A DNA stretch of 16,844 nt from Deltaproteobacteria bacterium (GCA_011046295.1 DSAV01000045.1:1-16844); one strand, 5' to 3'. Positions 1-7,661 are shown, numbered from the stretch's first letter. Notes: a model not told the origin generated them from the sequence alone. Made by a program: numbers and translations.

Positions 1-2
1 GG

Positions 3-155
3 GGAAGCAGCATGGCCCAACGATGGCTGGCGGCAGTGTGCTTACATTGCGAACAAGGGTTCAGACGAGTTAAAGGCTATGCGTCGATAGATGAGGTGAT
101 CAAGAGAATCGAAAATATACAGGGCACCGATACGTCATTGAAAAAAGCAGCATAA
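3..155 (+). CDS. C-terminal end of a probable transposase (cut by window edge)
   Basis: An open frame enters from the left edge and stops at TAA 153-155, giving about 50 residues. The visible part reads roughly RWLAAVCLHCEQGFRRVKGY followed by an acidic/basic helix. This resembles the C-terminal tails of DDE (IS4-like) transposases as I remember them, but no catalytic residue lies inside the window. The following bases (156-190, a G-run followed by A/T-rich DNA) could hold the right end of the insertion sequence; without the left end this cannot be shown. It could instead be the end of an unrelated gene. Family recognition is weak; the presence of a coding frame is more certain. Confidence 0.4.
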   Translation, partial: GSSMAQRWLAAVCLHCEQGFRRVKGYASIDEVIKRIENIQGTDTSLKKAA

Positions 156-192
156 AATAATGGGGGCCACTAAAATAATTTCAACTAAAAAA

Positions 193-262
193 TTGACATG
201 CTCTTAAAATGCGCATAAATCGTCATTCTTACTTGACATGCGGAAAGTTTTTTCTATATAAA
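193..262 (+). promoter_or_regulatory. Tandem sigma-70 type promoters for the c-di-AMP cyclase gene
   Basis: Two -35 boxes TTGACA lie at 193-198 and 233-238, each inside an identical 9-mer TTGACATGC (193-201 and 233-241), 40 bases apart. The downstream copy is followed after 18 bases by TATAAA (257-262), or after 16 bases by TATATA. This predicts a start about 30 bases before the ATG at 301. The upstream copy has a weaker -10 (TAAATC, 17-base spacer). A GAAGG at 281-285 is the only ribosome-binding candidate and sits rather far (15 bases) from the start codon. Confidence 0.6.
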
Positions 263-300
263 TACATACATGACTTGCTTGAAGGGAAAAATCTGAATAA

Positions 301-1758
301 ATGGAATTGGCAAATAGCGCTTTATCCATCATCAAAAGTATCCGGATACAGGATGTTATGGATATTGCGATTATTGCCGTCATGATTTTTGCCTTTTTTA
401 CCTGGTTTAAAAACAGGGCTTCCCGTTTTGTGCTTATCGGAATCATCCTTCTCGGCGGCATCTACATAGCCGCGCGTTTCTTTCAGCTTTACCTTACCAC
501 TATTGTCCTTCAGGCTTTTTTTGCCATTGTGCTTTTTGTATTAGTTGTCATCTTTCAGGAAGATTTGCGTAACTTTTTTGAAAGATTGGCGATGCTGGGA
601 AATCTCAGAAAAAAAGCGCGTCCTCTTTCTGAACTGGAAAAAGCTTCGGAAATAATCACCCAAACGGCGGTAACTCTGGCAAAAAAAGGTATCGGCGCCT
701 TAATTGTCCTGCAGGACAACGATCATCTGGACAGACACCTGCACGGAGGAACAAAACTGGACGGCCTGATAAGTGAACCTGTGCTGGAAAGTATCTTTGA
801 TCCTAATTCGGACGGCCACGACGGAGCGGTTATTATCAAAGGCGACCGGATAAAAATGTTCGGCTGTCACCTGCCCCTGTCCATCAACACTGCAAGATAC
901 GGCAATATCGGGTTACGTCACTCAGCTGCAATCGGACTTGCGCAACGCTCCGATGCCCTTTGCATCGTCGTTTCCGAGGAAACTTCCGCGATATCCATTG
1001 CCTACCAGAACAACTTGACCAGGGTATCCAACGCGGCGGCGCTTCATAAAGAACTGGAACAGTTTTTTATGCGTAATGTCACCGCCAAGAAAACGCACCC
1101 GGCAATTGCCTGGCTCAAGGAAAACAAAAAGGAAAAAGTTATTGCGCTGATTCTGGCAAGCACTTTATGGATTGCCTTCGGTTACCAACGAGAAATAGTC
1201 CGCCGTAATTTTATTATACCTATAGAATACCGTAATGTACCGCAGTATTGGCGCATTGACGAACCGCGCCTAACAGAAGCAAAAGTCATACTTCAGGGGC
1301 CGCAACAGGCATTTTATCTCCTTGATGAGCGTTCTTTGAAGCTTTCCTTGGACTTGGCTTCCATTTCTGATACGAAGCAAGAGATTGTTCTGTCCAAAGA
1401 AATGGTCAATGCGCCTTCCAATCTCTCGATTACGGAAATAAAACCCGCAACAATTCATATTTACGCCACTAATCTTGTTTCCGGAACATTGCCCGTAACA
1501 ATCGTAACCATGAATTCCTTGCCCGATAATATTTCGCTGCAAAAAATGACAATATCTCCACCTGAAGTGGCTGTATTATATGATTCGCGCATGAATCCTG
1601 ATAGCATAAAACTAAAAACGGAACCAATCGACCTGCAAAAAATCAATCTCACGACGACTATTGACACGCGGGTTGTGTTACCGGACGGAGTTTATTTCCC
1701 GGAAGGAAAAGCACCGACCACACGCGTTATCGTCAGAGTAAAAAAGAGAAGCACGTAA
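301..1758 (+). CDS. Membrane diadenylate cyclase fused to YbbR repeats (CdaA-CdaR type)
   Basis: Makes cyclic di-AMP from two ATP at the cytoplasmic face of the membrane. Residues about 20-86 form three membrane helices, as in CdaA/DacA. The DAC catalytic domain follows (about 95-260), with the DGA motif at 174-176. The second nucleotide motif reads RHS at 206-208 where CdaA usually has RHR. After a short linker there is a fourth membrane helix (about 279-294). The C-terminal part to 485 looks like YbbR/CdaR repeats, which in the usual arrangement form a separate membrane-anchored regulator encoded next to cdaA. With the fourth helix the YbbR part would lie outside the membrane. In Firmicutes cdaA-cdaR-glmM form an operon; here both functions sit in one 485-residue chain and no glmM follows. 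Cyclase assignment is firm; the YbbR assignment rests on topology and beta-rich sequence style. Confidence 0.88.
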   Translation: MELANSALSIIKSIRIQDVMDIAIIAVMIFAFFTWFKNRASRFVLIGIILLGGIYIAARFFQLYLTTIVLQAFFAIVLFVLVVIFQEDLRNFFERLAMLGNLRKKARPLSELEKASEIITQTAVTLAKKGIGALIVLQDNDHLDRHLHGGTKLDGLISEPVLESIFDPNSDGHDGAVIIKGDRIKMFGCHLPLSINTARYGNIGLRHSAAIGLAQRSDALCIVVSEETSAISIAYQNNLTRVSNAAALHKELEQFFMRNVTAKKTHPAIAWLKENKKEKVIALILASTLWIAFGYQREIVRRNFIIPIEYRNVPQYWRIDEPRLTEAKVILQGPQQAFYLLDERSLKLSLDLASISDTKQEIVLSKEMVNAPSNLSITEIKPATIHIYATNLVSGTLPVTIVTMNSLPDNISLQKMTISPPEVAVLYDSRMNPDSIKLKTEPIDLQKINLTTTIDTRVVLPDGVYFPEGKAPTTRVIVRVKKRST

Positions 1759-1900
1759 CTATTGTGGATGTTCGCCAGGACACTGACGGACACAACTGAT
1801 TTTTTATTATTCACATTTAACGCGTCAAATTCCGCAAAGCAAAGTTATTGCATTAGACGCAAAAATATGCTCATTTTTATACTACAGGTCATAAAAATAC

Positions 1901-1906
1901 AGGAGG
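1901..1906 (+). promoter_or_regulatory. Strong ribosome binding site of the rubrerythrin-like gene
   Basis: A full AGGAGG lies 7 bases before the ATG at 1914 and fixes that start. It is the clearest Shine-Dalgarno sequence in the window. In the 155-base gap before it I see no convincing intrinsic terminator for the cyclase gene and only a weak -10-like TATACT at 1878-1883. Confidence 0.75.
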
Positions 1907-1913
1907 CTTAGAC

Positions 1914-2393
1914 ATGGGAGTTTTTGCAGCAAGTGATATAGTGGAAGTTGCAGTTCGCATTGAAGAAAATGGCGTAAATTTTTACAGGTTTGCCGAACAA
2001 ATCGCCGCTGGGCAGAAAGCAAAAGAGCTTTTTGCCCATCTGGCGCAGGAGGAAATAAAGCATAAAAAGATATTTGAAGAAATATTCGCCAAAATGGAAA
2101 AGGCGTCGCCACCGGAAACATATGAGGGCGAATTCAGCGCTTATCTGCGCTCCTACGTGGATAATAACATAGTTTTTACGAAAGAAGCGATTGATAAAGA
2201 GCTGGCCAAGGTTACAGATACCATAGCCGCTTTTGACTTTGCGATGCGCCGCGAGCTGGACTCTATTCTCTATTACCACGAGATCAAGAAGTTAGTCCCG
2301 GAAGCGCAACACAACGTGATCGAGCAGATAATAAATGAAGAAAGAAAGCATTATTCCCTGCTGACAGAAATGAAGAAGCGCCATGCGAAATAA
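1914..2393 (+). CDS. Rubrerythrin-like diiron protein without rubredoxin domain
   Basis: A 159-residue four-helix ferritin-like protein, probably a cytoplasmic peroxide-scavenging or iron-binding protein of the rubrerythrin superfamily. Expected diiron ligands are visible: Glu17/18 in helix 1, an E-x-x-H at 47-50 in helix 2, Glu114 in helix 3 and a second E-x-x-H at 143-146 in helix 4. The C-terminal rubredoxin domain with its CxxC pairs is absent, so there is no built-in electron donor; such short forms are common in anaerobes. The start is set by the AGGAGG just upstream. It converges with the response regulator gene on the other strand, 59 bases away. The physiological substrate cannot be read from the sequence. 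Confidence 0.8.
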   Translation: MGVFAASDIVEVAVRIEENGVNFYRFAEQIAAGQKAKELFAHLAQEEIKHKKIFEEIFAKMEKASPPETYEGEFSAYLRSYVDNNIVFTKEAIDKELAKVTDTIAAFDFAMRRELDSILYYHEIKKLVPEAQHNVIEQIINEERKHYSLLTEMKKRHAK

Positions 2394-2452
2394 CGGACAG
2401 GCGTGCCCGGCAACGTGTTTATAAAATATTGGCTTTCGGCGGAAAATAATAA

Positions 2453-3814
2453 TTACTTTTTTAAGCCGTATTTTTTCAGCTTGTAGCGCAGCATGCGTTC
2501 CGACATACCAAGAATTTCGGCAGCTTTTGTCTGGTTGTCTTCCGTTTTCTGCATAGATTCGGCAATTAATTTTTTTTCTAACTCTTCTACAGATTCACGA
2601 AAAGGGCCGACTTGTTTCTTGTCCGGCACATCAGCCACAGATACTATTTCAGCGGGCAGGTCAGCTGTGGTAATGTATTCACTGCGCGCCACAACCACCG
2701 CCCGCTCCAATATATTGACCAGCTCGCGCACGTTGCCCGGATATTCGTATTTTAAAAGCACGTCTCGAGCATCCGATGTTAATCCGTTAATATCTTTCCC
2801 GTTTTCCGCCGCAAATTTATCGATAAAATGATTAATTAAAATACGCAGGTCTTCTTTTCTCTCCCTTAATGGAGGCAAAGACATCGTTACAACTTTCAAT
2901 CTGTAGAACAAATCTTCCCTGAAAACTCCTTCTTTAACCAGCTCTTCCAAGTCGCGGTTGGTCGCGCTGATTATCCTTACATCAACTCGAATATTTGCGT
3001 TGCTGCCCAGACGCTGGAATTCGCGCTCCTGTAAAAACCGCAGCAGCTTGACCTGAACATTAGGAGTCAACTCGCCTATCTCATCAAGAAACAGGGTACC
3101 GCCGTCCGCTTCTTCAAAACGGCCGATGCGCTTTGATGTCGCCCCGGTAAACGCCCCTTTTTCGTGCCCGAATAATTCGCTTTCAAGCAAGTTTTCATGC
3201 AGCGCAACACAATTAACAATAATGATCGGTTTATTCGCCCGTGGGCTCAATTGGTGAATCAGCCGCGCCAGCAGTTCCTTCCCCGTGCCGCTTTCGCCCT
3301 GAATTAAAACCGATGCGCGGCTGGAAGCAACGCGACCGGCCATGTTGATTACTTCGGCCATCAGCGGGCTCTTGTATACTATTTTTTCGGCGGCAACTCC
3401 CCTCTTGTCAAACTCTTCTCTTAGAAGCTTATTTTCCTGAATCAGCTGCCTTCTTTCCGCCACCCGGTTAACCAGAATCAACAATTCATCAAGATCCACA
3501 GGTTTTGTTATATAATCAATAGCGCCAACCTTCATAGCTTCCACCGCTGTTTCAATGGTTCCATAAGCGGTAATGATGACGACATCTATTTCAGGGTTGA
3601 TATGTTTAACTTCCTTTAGTACTTCCAGGCCGTCCATACCGGGCATCTTATAATCGAGCAGAACAAAATCAAAATGACCATTTAAAACCGTTTTAATGGC
3701 TTTTTTTCCGTTTTCCGCTTCCACGACATTGTTGCCTTCGGCAAGTAAAAAATCCCGCAGCATTTCCCGTTGGGATTTACCGTCTTCTACAATAAGAATG
3801 TTTAGTTTCTGCAT
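2453..3814 (-). CDS. Sigma-54-dependent response regulator (NtrC/AtoC/ZraR type)
   Basis: A 453-residue transcription activator. Residues 1-120 form a receiver domain with the acidic pair at 10-11, phospho-acceptor Asp54, Thr82 and Lys104. A central AAA+ domain follows, with Walker A GESGTGKE (173-180), the sigma-54 contact loop GAFTGA (220-225) and Walker B LFLDEIG (241-247). A Fis-type helix-turn-helix lies at about 410-450. All residues needed for ATP hydrolysis and sigma-54 contact are present, so it should remodel RNA polymerase at -24/-12 promoters. It lies 18 bases downstream of the sensor kinase gene and is certainly co-transcribed with it. I looked for a -24/-12 promoter near these genes and saw none, so its targets are probably elsewhere. 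The signal it answers to is unknown. Confidence 0.93.
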   Translation of the reverse strand: MQKLNILIVEDGKSQREMLRDFLLAEGNNVVEAENGKKAIKTVLNGHFDFVLLDYKMPGMDGLEVLKEVKHINPEIDVVIITAYGTIETAVEAMKVGAIDYITKPVDLDELLILVNRVAERRQLIQENKLLREEFDKRGVAAEKIVYKSPLMAEVINMAGRVASSRASVLIQGESGTGKELLARLIHQLSPRANKPIIIVNCVALHENLLESELFGHEKGAFTGATSKRIGRFEEADGGTLFLDEIGELTPNVQVKLLRFLQEREFQRLGSNANIRVDVRIISATNRDLEELVKEGVFREDLFYRLKVVTMSLPPLRERKEDLRILINHFIDKFAAENGKDINGLTSDARDVLLKYEYPGNVRELVNILERAVVVARSEYITTADLPAEIVSVADVPDKKQVGPFRESVEELEKKLIAESMQKTEDNQTKAAEILGMSERMLRYKLKKYGLKK

Positions 3815-3832
3815 GTGCTAAAGCCTTATTTC

Positions 3833-5620
3833 CTAATGGTTATTTGTTCTTTTTTGCTCTTTGGGCAAAATAACCTCAATGGTTGTCCCCTCACCCTTGC
3901 GGCTTATTACGCGTATCTCTCCACCGTGGCCGCGAATGATTTCACTGGCTAAGGGCACTCCCAGGCCAACACCTTTTTCCTTGGTTGTGTAATCAGGACT
4001 GAATATTCTTTCGATTTCATCAGCTGTCATACCGCAACCTGTATCGGAGATGCTGACAATAATGTAATTTTTACCTTCTTTATCCACGGTAATCGTAATT
4101 TTACCCTGTGCCGGGATGGATTCCATGGCGTTTTTTATTAAATTAAAAAGCGCCTGCTGGATCTTATTAATATCCACGGGAATGATTGCGGGAACGTAGC
4201 GCCATCTTTTTTCTATGATAATCCCGCGCTCTTGCGCTTCAGTCTGAATAAGACTTACTATTTTTTGTAAAATTTCCGTAACGGAAAAATCTCGCAGTTC
4301 CAGCCGGCGGGTTTTGGAAAAGGAAAGGAACTCTTCAATGATTAGGTCAAGGCGCTTAATCTCGTCTCTCACCACGCCGGAAAGATTTTGAAAATCTTGA
4401 GCTTTGTCTGAATCGGAAGGAATGAAATCTTTCTTTAGTCTCTGTGTGGCCATACTAATGGCGTTCAAAGGATTGCGGATTTCATGCGCCACTCCCGCCG
4501 CGAGCTGCCCCAAGGCAGAGAGCCTTTCTGCCTTTTCCAGGCGTCTTTCCATTTCAATTACGCCGGCCATGTGACGGTTCTGGTCATAGTAAAGAAGCCA
4601 CATCGAAAACATCGCAATGATTACGACAAAAACCATAAAGACATAAATATTCTTTTTACTTTCCGCGATTATTTTATCCATGGAACCGCGGTCCAGACCC
4701 ATTCTGACAACGCCAACAACAGTTTTATCCAAAAATAACGGAGCGGCAATATCCAAAATTTTCTTTTCGCCGACTTCTATTTTTCTGCTGGCAATTTTAG
4801 TTTTTCCGGCCAAAATATTATCGTATTTGAAATCATCGCTTTTTAAAATATGTACCGGCTCGCCAACGCTGCTGAGAAGCTTCTCCTGGTCGTTGATAAT
4901 TTGCATGTAAACGATTCCATGTCCCTCTCCAAATTTCTGCAAACCTCTTTCCACAGCGACTTTCAGGCTCCAGTAAATCAATCCATCCTTATCAAGATTT
5001 ATAACCACCGTGCCGCTTCCGTCCGTGCGCCGCAGAGCAATAAAACCGATTCCAGCTTTCGCGCGTATTTTATCCAGTAACTCAAGAGTCGACAAAGGGC
5101 GGCCTGCGCTCTTCAACTCCCGCGGGCCTAGCATATCCGTTTTCAAGGTGCTGCTTTGATATACAGCGTTTCCCCGGGGATTCAACACAGCGAGATACCA
5201 AAGATTGTTTTCCGCGGCAAGCCTCGCTAAAACATTGTTATTTACTTTTTCCTTTCTCCACTGTTCATCCACTTTGCGCCCTAAATCTGTTATTGCTTCA
5301 ATAACCCAACGCTTGGAGTATTCCGATTCTGCGCGGCTTACCGTTTTTGTTTGAGATGGCTTTTTTTCCGGCGCGGAAATTATACTTTTCAAATTATCCT
5401 CGGTCAGACGCTGCAACACACTGATAGTGCTCAAGGCCTGATCCTCCAAAAACCCCACGAGGTTAGCCTCACTCCTCATTATATCCAACAGTCCCATAAT
5501 CAGAAGCAGGGACACAAAAATGGCGCTGACGATACCAACGGCCAGAGGCTGCAGAAAAGCATCTTTAGATTTGAGGGATTTTCGCTCAATAATTAACTCT
5601 TTTTTACGAAAAATGCGCAT
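3833..5620 (-). CDS. Membrane sensor histidine kinase, partner of the sigma-54 regulator
   Basis: A 595-residue kinase. Membrane helices at about 26-47 and 325-345 enclose a periplasmic region of about 275 residues that probably folds as a Cache-type sensor (inference from size and style). No clear HAMP domain follows; a short coiled coil (about 350-370) leads directly into the H box with His379 (VAHEIRNPL). The ATPase domain has the N box (Asn493/Asn497), G1 box DTGCG (526-530) and G2 box around 550-554. The overall form matches the AtoS/ZraS/PilS group that feeds NtrC-type regulators. GAGG just upstream of the ATG supports the start. The gene is first in a two-gene unit with the regulator. 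Its promoter and two dyads lie directly upstream (5650-5712). Confidence 0.92.
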   Translation of the reverse strand: MRIFRKKELIIERKSLKSKDAFLQPLAVGIVSAIFVSLLLIMGLLDIMRSEANLVGFLEDQALSTISVLQRLTEDNLKSIISAPEKKPSQTKTVSRAESEYSKRWVIEAITDLGRKVDEQWRKEKVNNNVLARLAAENNLWYLAVLNPRGNAVYQSSTLKTDMLGPRELKSAGRPLSTLELLDKIRAKAGIGFIALRRTDGSGTVVINLDKDGLIYWSLKVAVERGLQKFGEGHGIVYMQIINDQEKLLSSVGEPVHILKSDDFKYDNILAGKTKIASRKIEVGEKKILDIAAPLFLDKTVVGVVRMGLDRGSMDKIIAESKKNIYVFMVFVVIIAMFSMWLLYYDQNRHMAGVIEMERRLEKAERLSALGQLAAGVAHEIRNPLNAISMATQRLKKDFIPSDSDKAQDFQNLSGVVRDEIKRLDLIIEEFLSFSKTRRLELRDFSVTEILQKIVSLIQTEAQERGIIIEKRWRYVPAIIPVDINKIQQALFNLIKNAMESIPAQGKITITVDKEGKNYIIVSISDTGCGMTADEIERIFSPDYTTKEKGVGLGVPLASEIIRGHGGEIRVISRKGEGTTIEVILPKEQKRTNNH

Positions 5621-5649
5621 TTTATCCTCAGTTCCTGATTTTGACGGTC

Positions 5650-5677
5650 ATCTTAAGCTATTGACGAGAAAAGTCAA
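5650..5677 (-). promoter_or_regulatory. Probable promoter of the kinase-regulator operon, with dyad over -35
   Basis: On the minus strand TTGACT (5672-5677) is followed after 16 bases by TAAGAT (5650-5655), giving a start about 22 bases before the kinase ATG. The -35 box is the right arm of a dyad TTGAC-N7-GTCAA at 5661-5677, which places a symmetric protein site across the -35 element. Confidence 0.5.
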
Positions 5678-5694
5678 CGGTTAATGCTTCAAAA

Positions 5695-5712
5695 TTCGAC
5701 ATTTTTGTCGAA
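5695..5712. promoter_or_regulatory. 18-bp perfect inverted repeat upstream of the kinase operon
   Basis: TTCGACA and TGTCGAA are separated by TTTT. The repeat lies 17 bases upstream of the -35 dyad and shares the GAC/GTC core with it. This is the spacing and form expected of a dimeric regulator site; an autoregulatory site is the simplest reading, but a hairpin function is possible too. Confidence 0.45.
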
Positions 5713-5847
5713 ATATAAATAAATAGCGGGTTTATTATTTAACTCTTTGTATTTCCAACATTATTTTCAAAAAAACCTTCTTTTATCCGACATTTATTGC
5801 CGTAAAATTGACTTGTCGTTTATGGAAAAAACGGGTATAAAAAATTA

Positions 5848-6043
5848 ATATTTATATTATTTTAGATAGTTACCATGCTAAAACAAATTTCGGCATGATA
5901 CATGCTTAATTTACGGGTAAGTTAAAAACATTGTCGACTAAAATAACGGGCATGACCAGCCGGCAGCGGATTAACCTTGAAGGTACTTTGCCTTCTCTCT
6001 TCACTCCTAGGGAGGCTCTAACAGAGCCTCCCTTTCCTTTTGT
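5848..6043 (+). ncRNA. Candidate small RNA transcript (orphan promoter plus terminator)
   Basis: A possible promoter (TTGTCG 5813-5818, 17-base spacer, TATAAA 5836-5841) points right. A strong + strand intrinsic terminator closes at 6009-6043. No protein gene on the + strand lies between them, so the simplest use for the terminator is a small RNA of about 190-200 nt. I could not fold the body into a known family: the ends do not pair as in 6S RNA, and no tRNA-like or riboswitch core is visible. The hairpin may instead simply sit behind rarA, which ends at 6064 on the other strand. Confidence 0.3.
6009..6043 (+). terminator. Strong intrinsic terminator facing right, without a + strand gene
   Basis: An 11-bp perfect stem AGGGAGGCTCT / AGAGCCTCCCT closes on a three-base loop and is followed by TTCCTTTTGT on the + strand. 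In the minus direction the stem is followed by AGGAGTGAAG, which has no T run, so the signal is polar toward the right. rarA ends 21 bases to the right on the opposite strand and would transcribe the stem without a T tract. Confidence 0.65.
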
Positions 6044-6063
6044 AAAGAATAAATGAAAACCTG

Positions 6064-7407
6064 TCATTTCTTCCGTTGCTTCTCTTTCTGCCACGCATCG
6101 ATTCTTTCTCTAATTATTTTTTCAAAACCTGCTTCTTTCGGATTATAAAAAAACCTTTCCCCAAGCAACTCAGGCAGGTAATCCTGAGCGACATAAGCAT
6201 CAGGATAGTCATGAGCATATTTGTAATCTTTCCCATAATCAAGTTCTTTCATCAATTTTGTGGGAGCGTTGCGAATATGTAACGGAACCGGCAGATATCC
6301 TGTCCGGCCTATTTCTTCCTTTACCTTGCCAAAACCGGAATAAAGCGCATTGCTTTTGGGAGCTGTGGCTAAATAAACAGCCGCCTGCGCCAGAGCCAGC
6401 TCCCCTTCCGGCAGGCCAATAAAATGGAAGGCCTGCTGGGCCGCAACACAGATACTCAATGCCTGCGGATCAGCATTTCCCACGTCCTCTGAAGCAAAGC
6501 GAATCATGCGCCGCGCAATAAAGAGCGGATCTTCTCCGGCCATAAGCATCCTGCCCAGCCAGTACAGTGCAGCGTCCGGATCGCTTCCTCTTAAACTTTT
6601 ATGAAATGCGGAAATCAGATTGTAATGCTCTTCTCCATCCTTATCATATAGCAAAGCTTTCTTCTGTAATGCCTCACGGGCATATTCTAAGGTGATGATT
6701 CTTTCTTTTTCGGACAAATCCTGTATCATGGATGCAATTGCTTCCAGATTGTTCAAAGCATTACGCGCGTCTCCATCGGCCAGCCGAACAATGTAACGGT
6801 TGGCGTCTTCATCCATCCGCACCAAATATTTTCCCATCCCTTTTTGCTGATCTTTAAGCGCCCGTTCAACAATGGTCATAAGTTCTTCTTCGGAAAAAGG
6901 TTTCAAGGTCAAAACTCTGACCCGTGATAATAGGGGGGCGATTACTTCAAAAGAAGGATTTTCCGTGGTGGCGCCGATTAAGGTAATCAGACCGCTTTCC
7001 ACATGAGGCAGGAAAGCGTCCTGCTGAGCTTTGTTAAAACGATGAATTTCATCCACAAAAAGGATTACTTTTTTGTTTTTCCCATCTTGCAATTGGTTTG
7101 CCTCGTCAATAACCATACGTATTTCTTTGACCCCGGAAAGAACGGCGGAAAAGCTCACAAATTTTGACTTGGTTTCATTGGCTAAAATCCTGGCCAAAGT
7201 GGTTTTCCCCGAACCGGGAGGCCCCCAGAAAATCATGGAAAAAAGTTTATCTTCTTCAATGGCGCGCCTTAACAAACAACCTGCGCCCAGAAGATGAGGC
7301 TGTCCGACATATTCGGAAAGATTTTGCGGTCTCATTCTTTCAGCAAGCGGAGCCGAAGCTTTTACGCCGGTTGCCCCGGCATGACTGAATAAATCCAGAT
7401 TTTTCAT
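6064..7407 (-). CDS. rarA: Replication-associated recombination protein A (AAA+ ATPase)
   Basis: RarA/MgsA (the WRNIP1/Mgs1 family) acts at stalled replication forks together with SSB and RecA. The 447-residue length is typical. An N-terminal LAERMRP segment precedes Walker A GPPGSGKT (62-69), Walker B ILFVDEIH (115-122) with the following RFNKAQQD, and the sensor-1 motif GATTENPS (145-152). The C-terminal half (about 250-440) carries the conserved tetramerisation region, including the segment SDPDAALYWLGRML. The start codon overlaps the stop of the upstream small Cys-rich gene as ATGA (7404-7407), so the two are very probably translationally coupled. No ribosome site of its own is visible, which fits coupling. 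The protein appears complete. Confidence 0.95.
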   Translation of the reverse strand: MKNLDLFSHAGATGVKASAPLAERMRPQNLSEYVGQPHLLGAGCLLRRAIEEDKLFSMIFWGPPGSGKTTLARILANETKSKFVSFSAVLSGVKEIRMVIDEANQLQDGKNKKVILFVDEIHRFNKAQQDAFLPHVESGLITLIGATTENPSFEVIAPLLSRVRVLTLKPFSEEELMTIVERALKDQQKGMGKYLVRMDEDANRYIVRLADGDARNALNNLEAIASMIQDLSEKERIITLEYAREALQKKALLYDKDGEEHYNLISAFHKSLRGSDPDAALYWLGRMLMAGEDPLFIARRMIRFASEDVGNADPQALSICVAAQQAFHFIGLPEGELALAQAAVYLATAPKSNALYSGFGKVKEEIGRTGYLPVPLHIRNAPTKLMKELDYGKDYKYAHDYPDAYVAQDYLPELLGERFFYNPKEAGFEKIIRERIDAWQKEKQRKK

Positions 7408-7661
7408 TTTTTTGCCTTGGCTTTTTCAATCAGTTCGATCAGGGACAATACTTTGTCCTTGGGCTGCGTAGCGGTTAATCGATTCCAGTTATCCGGCGTC
7501 AGAATACGCCTCAACTCATCCTCCACATCAAAAACCGCCCGCCAACAGTTAATGATCCGGGTGCATGGCAGTTCCCCCGACTCGCGCAGACAATACGAAA
7601 AAGTCATTTCATCGCCTAGCTTTGGACAGCGCGTTAGTTTGTCACCATGCTCAGTTTTCAT
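7404..7661 (-). CDS. Small four-cysteine protein coupled to rarA
   Basis: I do not recognise a named family. It is an 85-residue soluble protein with Cys12, Cys24, Cys33 and Cys39, a spacing that could hold a metal ion or an iron-sulfur cluster. A CWRAVFDVEDELR segment and a charged, Lys-rich C-terminus follow. The frame can be extended to a TTG at 7697, but that would place the first codons inside the trpB2 terminator hairpin, so the ATG at 7661 is preferred. Its TGA overlaps the rarA ATG, so it is made from the same message. It follows trpB2 by about 80 bases, separated by a strong terminator; its promoter must lie in or just behind that hairpin, and I cannot point to it with confidence. 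Confidence 0.7.
   Translation of the reverse strand: MKTEHGDKLTRCPKLGDEMTFSYCLRESGELPCTRIINCWRAVFDVEDELRRILTPDNWNRLTATQPKDKVLSLIELIEKAKAKK

Larger units (their letters stand above)
5621..6063. other. 443-base gap between rarA and the kinase gene
   Basis: This A/T-rich stretch holds the kinase promoter and dyads on its left side and, on the + strand, a possible promoter and a strong terminator on its right side. Copies of GCATG/CATGC recur at 5874, 5893, 5901 and 5954; 5893-5905 forms GCATG-ATA-CATGC. I found no convincing protein gene. A 34-codon + strand frame from ATG 5954 lacks a ribosome site, and the minus-strand frame at 5906-6094 looks accidental. Confidence 0.6.

Noticed and set aside
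1762..1798. Terminator after the c-di-AMP cyclase gene
   Set aside because: Only a five-base TTGTG/CACAA pairing and a direct repeat GGACAC are present; the stem is too weak despite a following T-rich stretch.
1908..2279. Minus-strand frames antisense to the rubrerythrin-like gene
   Set aside because: They are Phe/Cys-rich mirror frames of a clear helical diiron protein with a perfect ribosome site on the + strand.
2394..2452. Shared terminator between the convergent rubrerythrin-like and regulator genes
   Set aside because: No GC-rich stem with a T tract could be found in these 59 bases.
5848..6043. 6S RNA
   Set aside because: The 5' and 3' ends do not form the long closing stem with a central bubble; the 3' end folds on itself as a terminator.
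5906..6094. Minus-strand 62-residue frame and + strand 34-codon frame in the gap before rarA
   Set aside because: No ribosome sites. The minus frame runs through the terminator stem and overlaps the rarA end, and its composition is not protein-like.
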